Shown here: positions 6,160-10,353 of the stretch, piece after piece
Layout: every line of letters begins with the position of its first letter
How positions within the stretch are numbered: position 1 is the first letter of the stretch
Source of the DNA: Verrucomicrobiota bacterium
Lineage (GTDB): Bacteria > Verrucomicrobiota > Kiritimatiellia > JAAZAB01
Direction: 5' to 3'
NCBI GenBank assembly: GCA_018896395.1
Contig: JAHIMN010000276.1
Span: forward strand, 1-10,353
DNA: 10,353 bases
Notes under the pieces: generated by a model
Told to the model about the DNA's origin: nothing
What the model saw: the letters and a program-made list of their open reading frames with translations, nothing else
Databases searched by the model: none
Program-made: the position numbers and the translations under genes

Positions 6160-6222
6160 TAGCCGGTATAAACCGGCTCTACCTGTATTATGCATAATGT
6201 AGAGCCGACTTTACGTCGGCTA
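6160..6222. repeat. Composite palindrome before the ABC operon
   Basis: It is nested. Hairpin A is AGCCGG (6161-6166)/CCGGCT (6173-6178). GGCTCTAC (6175-6182) pairs with GTAGAGCC (6199-6206) around the perfect 12-bp palindrome ATTATGCATAAT (6187-6198). Hairpin B is AGCCGAC (6203-6209)/GTCGGCT (6215-6221). Arms A and B are also imperfect inverted copies of each other, like a pair of REP units in a BIME. It ends 11 nt before the AGGAG of the ATPase gene, so alternative folds could affect translation. Confidence 0.75.
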
Positions 6223-6244
6223 CTTTCAAAAGAGGAGAGATCTG

Positions 6245-7234
6245 ATGCTGGCAGTCAAGCGGCTCGAAAAAACATTCGGACTGATCCGCGCGGTCCGTGA
6301 TGTGTCTTTCCAGGTTGCCCAGGGCGAAGTCCTCGGCTTTCTGGGCCCCAACGGCGCGGGCAAAACCACCACGATGCGCATGATCACCGGCTTTCTGCCG
6401 CCTACGGCGGGCACGGCCATCATCATGGGACACGATATTATCCATGAACCGATTTCCGCCAAGAAACTGATCGGTTACCTGCCGGAGAATGCGCCGGTTT
6501 ATGCCGACATGACCGTCTGGAATTACCTGGGATTCATCGCCGAAATCCGGGGATTTATTGGCCGCGTGCGCGTAGAGCGCGTCCAGCAAACCATTGAAAC
6601 CTGCCGGCTTGATACCGTCAAGCACCAGGCAATCGGAACGCTCTCCAAGGGGTATAAACAGCGCGTGTGCTTCGCCCAGACGCTCCTGCACGATCCGCCG
6701 GTGCTCATCATGGACGAGCCCACCGACGGGCTGGATCCGAATCAGAAACATATTGTCCGCACCATGATTCGCAACATGGCCGCGCGCAAGGCCATTGTGA
6801 TTTCCACCCACATCCTCGAGGAAGTGGAGGCCATCTGCACACGCGTCATTATTATCCGCGACGGCTCGATCGTCGCCAACGCCTCGCCGACCGAACTGAA
6901 GGCCAAAAGCCGCGCACACGGCGCGGTGGAGCTGACGGTCAAGTCGGCGCCCGGCGACCTGGTGGCCAAGCTGGAGCGCCTGACCTCCGCCGCCCGCGTG
7001 GAAGTTTACCCGCCTCAGGCGGCGCCGAAGGCGACCGGGGTCCAGATGCCCCGCGTGGTGGTCTACCCCCGTCCGTCAGCCGCTGGAGCGGCCATCGCCG
7101 CTGGACCGGCGCAACTGGCCACGGACATCCTGGCACTGGTCAAGGCCAACCCGGGGTGGGACTTAGCCGCGATGAAAACCCTGGAAGGACGGCTGGACGA
7201 CGTCTTTCGCGAACTGACGGAATCGAAGAATTAA
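6245..7234 (+). CDS. ABC transporter ATP-binding protein, GldA-like
   Basis: This is the cytoplasmic ATPase of an ABC-2-type complex, predicted to drive the permease encoded next. The 329-residue protein has Walker A GPNGAGKTT (34-42), a Q-loop region GYLPENAPVY (77-86) with Glu where most ABC ATPases have Gln, as is usual in Gld-like ATPases, the signature LSKGYKQR (133-140), Walker B VLIMDEP (153-159) and the switch His189 in STHILEEVE. The C-terminal domain (about 220-329) ends with RLDDVFRELT, similar to other members. Residues about 254-292 are an unusual Pro/Ala-rich insert whose DNA carries palindromes like those of the spacers. AGGAG at 6233-6237 with a 7-nt gap supports the ATG. The substrate is unknown; homologs GldA, GldF and GldG are known from gliding Bacteroidota, but gliding cannot be inferred from this set. 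Confidence 0.92.
   Translation: MLAVKRLEKTFGLIRAVRDVSFQVAQGEVLGFLGPNGAGKTTTMRMITGFLPPTAGTAIIMGHDIIHEPISAKKLIGYLPENAPVYADMTVWNYLGFIAEIRGFIGRVRVERVQQTIETCRLDTVKHQAIGTLSKGYKQRVCFAQTLLHDPPVLIMDEPTDGLDPNQKHIVRTMIRNMAARKAIVISTHILEEVEAICTRVIIIRDGSIVANASPTELKAKSRAHGAVELTVKSAPGDLVAKLERLTSAARVEVYPPQAAPKATGVQMPRVVVYPRPSAAGAAIAAGPAQLATDILALVKANPGWDLAAMKTLEGRLDDVFRELTESKN
7010..7033. repeat. Palindromic repeat pair inside the ABC ATPase coding region
   Basis: CCGCC-TCA-GGCGG (7010-7022) is followed directly by CGCC-GAA-GGCG (7023-7033). The first differs at one position from the reverse complement of the intergenic unit at 5626-5638. The second equals the inner 11 bases of the unit at 10279-10293. They encode part of PPQAAPKATG in the variable C-terminal domain. 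Nearby, GCCGCT-GG-AGCGGC (7079-7092) is a hairpin with a near-copy at 7097-7110 (13 of 14). Confidence 0.5.
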
Positions 7235-7240
7235 GAGTAA

Positions 7241-7300
7241 GGGAGTGGTGGTGTTCGGGTGTATGGACGCAAATAATTTTCGCCGGACACCCATACTCCC
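7241..7300. repeat. Inverted repeat in the spacer between ATPase and permease genes
   Basis: GGGAGTGGTGGTGTTC (7241-7256) and GGACACCCATACTCCC (7285-7300) are inverted at 12 of 16 positions, with an AT-rich loop. It fills the 105-nt gap between the two genes and leaves room for AAGGAG (7326-7331). It lacks a T-run and is unlikely to be a strong terminator; it could stabilise or process the mRNA. Confidence 0.5.
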
Positions 7301-7339
7301 ATACGTGTTTTGAGCAACTGATAGCAAGGAGATAAATTT

Positions 7340-8083
7340 ATGGATTCTATACGCAATACCAAGGCCATTATCAAACGCGAGCTGGCGTCCTACTTTGAGT
7401 CGCCGGTGGCCTACGTGTTTATGGTTGTATTTCTAATGCTGATCGGGTTTCTGACGTTTTTCGTGTCCCGTTTTTATGAAAGCGGCCAGGCCGACTTGCG
7501 CGGTTTTTTCTTCTGGCACCCGTGGATGTTTCTCATTCTCGTGCCGGCCGCAGCCATGCGGCTCTGGGCCGAAGAGCGCCGCGCCGGGACCATTGAAATC
7601 CTGCTGACCCTGCCCGTGACGGTCACGCAGGTGATCCTCGGCAAATTTCTGGCGGCTTGGATCTTTATCGGTCTCATCGTGGCATTGACCTTCCCCATCG
7701 TGCTGACCACGGTCTATCTGGGCGCTCCGGACCGCGGCGCCATCATTGGCGGCTACATCGGGAGCCTTCTACTGGCTGGCGCCTATCTCGCGGTCGGCAT
7801 GTTGACCTCGGCCTTGACGCGCAACCAGGTCATCAGCTTCGTGCTCTCGCTGGTCATCTGCCTGTTTCTCCTGCTGGCCGGCTGGCCGCCCGTAACGGAC
7901 CTCATGGTGCGCTGGGCGCCGGAATGGCTGGTGCGCGGCGTGGCGGCCTTCAGTTTCATGCCGCATTACGAGGCGTTCCAGAAAGGCGTGCTGGACCTGC
8001 GCGATTTCGCGTATTACTTCAGCGTGATGATCTTCATGCTGTTCGGCACCCACCTGGTGCTGGAAAACCGGAAGGCGGCGTGA
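7340..8083 (+). CDS. ABC-2 type transporter permease, GldF-like
   Basis: This 247-residue inner-membrane protein should form the membrane channel for the ATPase encoded just upstream. It has about six hydrophobic segments: roughly 23-45, 57-75, 101-125, 135-157, 163-182 and 224-241. The cytoplasmic motif MRLWAEERRAGTIEILLTLPV (about 72-92) is diagnostic of the GldF/NosY-like group, as is the N-terminal ELASYFESPVAYVF. The length matches this group of about 240-residue permeases. AAGGAG (7326-7331) with an 8-nt gap supports the ATG. The neighbours, an ATPase before and a GldG-like protein after, fix the assignment to a Gld-type ABC complex. The substrate is unknown. Confidence 0.93.
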   Translation: MDSIRNTKAIIKRELASYFESPVAYVFMVVFLMLIGFLTFFVSRFYESGQADLRGFFFWHPWMFLILVPAAAMRLWAEERRAGTIEILLTLPVTVTQVILGKFLAAWIFIGLIVALTFPIVLTTVYLGAPDRGAIIGGYIGSLLLAGAYLAVGMLTSALTRNQVISFVLSLVICLFLLLAGWPPVTDLMVRWAPEWLVRGVAAFSFMPHYEAFQKGVLDLRDFAYYFSVMIFMLFGTHLVLENRKAA

Positions 8084-8087
8084 TCTA

Positions 8088-8120
8088 ATTGCGGATTGCG
8101 GATTGCTGATTTTCAATCAG
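8088..8120. repeat. 7-nt tandem units and small hairpin in spacer
   Basis: ATTGCGG, ATTGCGG and ATTGCTG run in tandem from 8088 to 8108. They pass into CTGATT-TTC-AATCAG (8106-8120), a 6-bp hairpin. The spacer ends with the AATGGTCAATGGT family copy and the Shine-Dalgarno AAAGGA (8175-8180) of the next gene. Confidence 0.45.
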
Positions 8121-8143
8121 AAATCAAAAATCCGAAATAGTTT

Positions 8144-8156
8144 ACCATTGACCATT
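8144..8156. repeat. 13-nt dispersed repeat, copy 2 (inverted)
   Basis: ACCATTGACCATT is the exact reverse complement of 5604-5616. Both copies are intergenic and lie 25-35 nt from a downstream start codon: the copy here is 32 nt before the GldG-like ATG, the other is 23 nt from the etfB ATG. Confidence 0.5.
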
Positions 8157-8188
8157 TTAAATACTGCGCAAAATAAAGGAATAACAAT

Positions 8189-10093
8189 ATGGCAACACGG
8201 CAATTTTGGAAATTCACCGGCAGTCTGGTCGGTTTGCTGGCCCTGCTGGCCATCCTGATCGCAGTCAATATTATTCTCAGTCGGGTCAGGGTGCGGGCGG
8301 ACCTGACGGAAGAAAAAATCTATACCCTCGCGGAAGGCACGCGCGCCGTTTTAAAGTCCCTGGACGGACCTGTGACGCTGAAATTTTTCTTTTCCGGTGG
8401 CACCGCGGAAATCCCCATGCCGCTCAAGAATTTTGCCCGGCAGGTGGAGGATTTGCTTGAGGAATATGAATTGGCCTCCGGCGGCAAATTGATGGTTGAA
8501 ACCTACAATCCCAAACCGGACTCAGACGCCGAGGAATGGGCGCAACGCTACGGACTCGCCGGCGAACAGCTGGGGATCATGGACTCCACCCTTTACCTGG
8601 GCCTCGTCGCCGTGAAAGGCGACACCCTTTCGGTCCTTCCTTTCCTCGACCCGCGCAACGAGAGAATGCTGGAATACAACATCACCCGCATGATCGCCCG
8701 CGTGGCAAACCCGAAAAAACCGGTGATCGGTATCCTGAGCAGTCTGCCGGTCATGGGTGTGCGCTCGTTCCCTTATGCCATGCCGGGCCAACCGCGCCCC
8801 AAGAACCAGCCGCCCTGGGTGGCGTTCCAAGACCTGAATAAGGACTACGAGGTGCGCCAACTGCCCGCCGAAACGGATGCCATTGATCCCGCCATTGATG
8901 TCTTGATCGTCGTCCATCCCAAGGCGATTTCCGAAAAGACGCAGTATGCTATTGACCAGTTCGTCCTGCGCGGCGGCCGTCTGCTGGCGTTCATTGACCC
9001 CCTGTGCCTCGCGGATGCCATGAACCAGGAGGCGGCCATGGGCATGGCGCTCCCGATGTCCGATCTCGGCCGCTTGACCGCTGCCTGGGGCATCACCTAT
9101 GAGCCCGACAAGGTCGTCGCCGACCTCTCGGCAAGCACGCGTGTGCAACGCAGCGATAATTCGGTCGAGGAAAATCCCGTGTTTCTCAGCCTGCGTAATT
9201 CAAATATTGACGGTCATGACATGATCACGTCCTCGCTGGAATTGCTGGGCCTGCCTGTCGCCGGCGCGTTTTCCGGAACCGGCGTGGAAGGCTTGAGCGT
9301 CGGCTCCCTGCTGGTGTCCTCGGACCAGTCTGCGCTCATCAGCGCAATGGCCGTCCAGATGGGCGTGGAAGTCATTCGCCGCGAGTTTAAGAGCGGAGGG
9401 AAGCGCCTGAACATGGCCATCCGCCTGCAAGGCAAGTTTAAAACTGCTTTTCCGCAAGGCAAGCCCAAGACGGCGCCGGACGGTGAGAAAAAGGAACCGG
9501 CGAAGCCGGAAGACACTACACCGGCCCTGAAGGAAAGCGCCAAAGCAAGCACGGTGATCCTGGTTGCGGATGTCGACATGCTCTACGACGCTTTTGCCGT
9601 GCAGGAAATACCAATTTTCGGTCAGCGCGTGTTCCAACCGCTAAACGATAACATCAACTTCTTCGTCAACGCGGTGGAACAGCTTTCCGGTAGTGCGGAT
9701 TTGGGCCAGATCCGCGCACGCGGCCGGTTCGACCGTCCGTTTGACCGCGTCCAAGAGCTCCAGAGCGAAGCGCAACAACGCTGGATGATGCAGGAACGCA
9801 CGCTCCAGGAACAGCTGGCCGCCACTAAGGAACGACTGGAAAGCCTGCAGTCCAAGAAGGACAAGAGCCAGCGCTACATTCTCAGCGCCGAGCAGGAACA
9901 GGAGATCGCCAAGTTCAAACAGGAACAGATCAAGACCCAGCATGAACTCAGGCAGGTGCGCAAGAACCTGCGGGAAGGTATCGAAGAGCTTGGTGTGAAG
10001 GTCAAGGTCATCAATATCCTGGCCGTGCCCGTGCTGGTTTGCCTGGCGGGACTGGTTTTCGGCTGGTACCGGCGGCAAAGCGTGAAGCATTGA
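8189..10093 (+). CDS. GldG-like ABC transporter auxiliary protein (membrane-anchored)
   Basis: The 634-residue protein has an N-terminal membrane anchor (about 11-31, GSLVGLLALLAILIAVNIIL) followed by DLTEEKIYTLAEGTRAVLKSL. That start and the extracytoplasmic body fit the Gldg family (ABC-type auxiliary domain, about residues 40-320). A charged Pro/Lys-rich linker lies at about 415-448, a long coiled coil at about 520-603 (EQLAATKERLESLQSKK and following), and a C-terminal membrane helix at about 609-627, with a basic tail. Most of the chain between the two anchors should be periplasmic. It probably assembles with the permease and ATPase; its exact role is unknown. AAAGGA (8175-8180) with an 8-nt gap supports the ATG. 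In related operons a DUF4340-type protein often follows; none is seen in the 260 nt left here. Confidence 0.9.
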   Translation: MATRQFWKFTGSLVGLLALLAILIAVNIILSRVRVRADLTEEKIYTLAEGTRAVLKSLDGPVTLKFFFSGGTAEIPMPLKNFARQVEDLLEEYELASGGKLMVETYNPKPDSDAEEWAQRYGLAGEQLGIMDSTLYLGLVAVKGDTLSVLPFLDPRNERMLEYNITRMIARVANPKKPVIGILSSLPVMGVRSFPYAMPGQPRPKNQPPWVAFQDLNKDYEVRQLPAETDAIDPAIDVLIVVHPKAISEKTQYAIDQFVLRGGRLLAFIDPLCLADAMNQEAAMGMALPMSDLGRLTAAWGITYEPDKVVADLSASTRVQRSDNSVEENPVFLSLRNSNIDGHDMITSSLELLGLPVAGAFSGTGVEGLSVGSLLVSSDQSALISAMAVQMGVEVIRREFKSGGKRLNMAIRLQGKFKTAFPQGKPKTAPDGEKKEPAKPEDTTPALKESAKASTVILVADVDMLYDAFAVQEIPIFGQRVFQPLNDNINFFVNAVEQLSGSADLGQIRARGRFDRPFDRVQELQSEAQQRWMMQERTLQEQLAATKERLESLQSKKDKSQRYILSAEQEQEIAKFKQEQIKTQHELRQVRKNLREGIEELGVKVKVINILAVPVLVCLAGLVFGWYRRQSVKH

Positions 10094-10112
10094 GCGTGAA
10101 GCGCCAGATTTA

Positions 10113-10129
10113 TCCCGCGTTGCGCGGGA
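10113..10129. repeat. Hairpin TCCCGCG-TTG-CGCGGGA
   Basis: A perfect 7-bp GC-rich stem with a 3-nt loop starts 20 nt after the GldG-like stop codon. It could act as a weak terminator or 3'-end stabiliser, but no T-run follows (GACGAC instead). Confidence 0.5.
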
Positions 10130-10226
10130 CGACGGACACCTGACGCCAGATGACGGACACCAGACCGGAAGACGGATAGTAAAACGCGGAGCAATCATAA
10201 ACCGTTGCGTGCCGCGTGAGCGATAT

Positions 10227-10255
10227 ATCGGGCGTAGCGTGGCGCGAAGCCCGAT
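10227..10255. repeat. Bulged hairpin ATCGGGC...GCCCGAT
   Basis: ATCGGGC (10227-10233) pairs with GCCCGAT (10249-10255). An inner GCG (10237-10239)/CGC (10243-10245) stem is separated by symmetric 3-nt bulges (GTA/GAA) and closed by a TGG loop. Its regular build suggests a repeat unit. Confidence 0.5.
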
Positions 10256-10278
10256 GTCACCGTGTGTTGAATTCGGTT

Positions 10279-10293
10279 TCCGCCGAAGGCGGA
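10279..10293. repeat. TCCGCC-GAA-GGCGGA palindrome, third intergenic copy
   Basis: The sequence is the exact reverse complement of 5640-5654, which differs only in loop orientation (TTC versus GAA). It marks a dispersed palindromic family present at both the divergent spacer and the end of the window. Confidence 0.6.
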
Positions 10294-10353
10294 TTCGAAA
10301 AAGCAAGGCAAGCTTGGACTGGATGCGGGCGCGCCGCGCGCAGCGCTATACTC

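Larger units (their letters stand above)
10094..10353. other. Repeat-rich non-coding tail after the Gld-like operon
   Basis: No convincing gene is seen. The stretch holds direct repeats AGCGTGAAGC (10079-10088 and 10093-10102, the first inside the gldG-like gene), a 7-bp hairpin (10113-10129), GACGGACACC twice (10131-10140, 10152-10161), a bulged hairpin (10227-10255) and one TCCGCC-type palindrome (10279-10293). No T-run follows any stem. A minus-strand frame of 221 codons (10306-9641) crosses it but is a shadow of the GldG-like gene. Confidence 0.55.

Noticed and set aside
8088..8108. CRISPR-like tandem repeats
   Set aside because: Units are only 7 nt with no spacers between them; no array with regular repeat-spacer spacing exists in the window.
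8522..9148. 208-codon minus-strand ORF
   Set aside because: Antisense to the GldG-like gene; composition (many His/Gln/Arg) is typical of a shadow frame.
10113..10129. Rho-independent terminator of the Gld-like operon
   Set aside because: The stem is good but no T-run follows.
10227..10255. Integron attC site
   Set aside because: The bulged hairpin suggested it, but the conserved R-box ends (GTTRRRY/RYYYAAC) are absent and no cassette gene is present.
9641..10306. 221-codon minus-strand ORF
   Set aside because: Mostly antisense to the coiled-coil end of the GldG-like gene; its Leu-rich part mirrors Gln/Lys/Glu codons.

Overview
The window looks like a chromosomal segment of a fairly GC-rich Gram-negative bacterium, possibly from the PVC or a related environmental lineage (Kiritimatiellota or Lentisphaerota type). 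This rests on a ferredoxin-fused EtfA, a Gld-type ABC operon, an IS66 transposase without visible TnpA/TnpB, and spacers full of short palindromes. It is inference from gene content and style; no rRNA or marker gene is present.

Layout. (1) Positions 1-1764: right-hand part of an IS66-family insertion sequence. The tail of a short upstream ORF (3-107) probably overlaps the true start of the DDE transposase (215-1639, likely longer at the N-terminus), followed by a probable right terminal inverted repeat ending near 1764. (2) Positions 1828-5580, minus strand, read etfB (5580-4786), etfA (4565-3360), then a GH32-like glycoside hydrolase (3333-1828). The two etf genes are separated by a 220-bp spacer filled by a long palindromic repeat. 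(3) Positions 5581-6244: a 660-bp divergent spacer with tandem palindromes, a possible miniature inverted-repeat element, a doubtful small ORF, a possible sigma70-type promoter and a composite palindrome just before the next operon. (4) Positions 6245-10093, plus strand: a three-gene GldA/GldF/GldG-like operon (ATPase, ABC-2 permease, membrane-anchored auxiliary protein), each gene with its own Shine-Dalgarno sequence and each spacer carrying repeats. (5) Positions 10094-10353: a repeat-rich tail without a gene.

How the parts work. EtfB and the 2x[4Fe-4S] EtfA should form one electron-transfer flavoprotein of the type used with flavin-based electron bifurcation. Its dehydrogenase partner is not in the window. 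The hydrolase lies 26 nt downstream in the same direction, so it may be co-transcribed, but no metabolic link is evident. The Gld-like genes should form one inner-membrane ABC complex of unknown substrate.

The most notable signals are the families of short palindromes in nearly every spacer, one of which seems to recur inside the coding region of the ABC ATPase, and the long inverted repeat between etfB and etfA. I see no CRISPR array, tRNA, rRNA or recognisable defence system.
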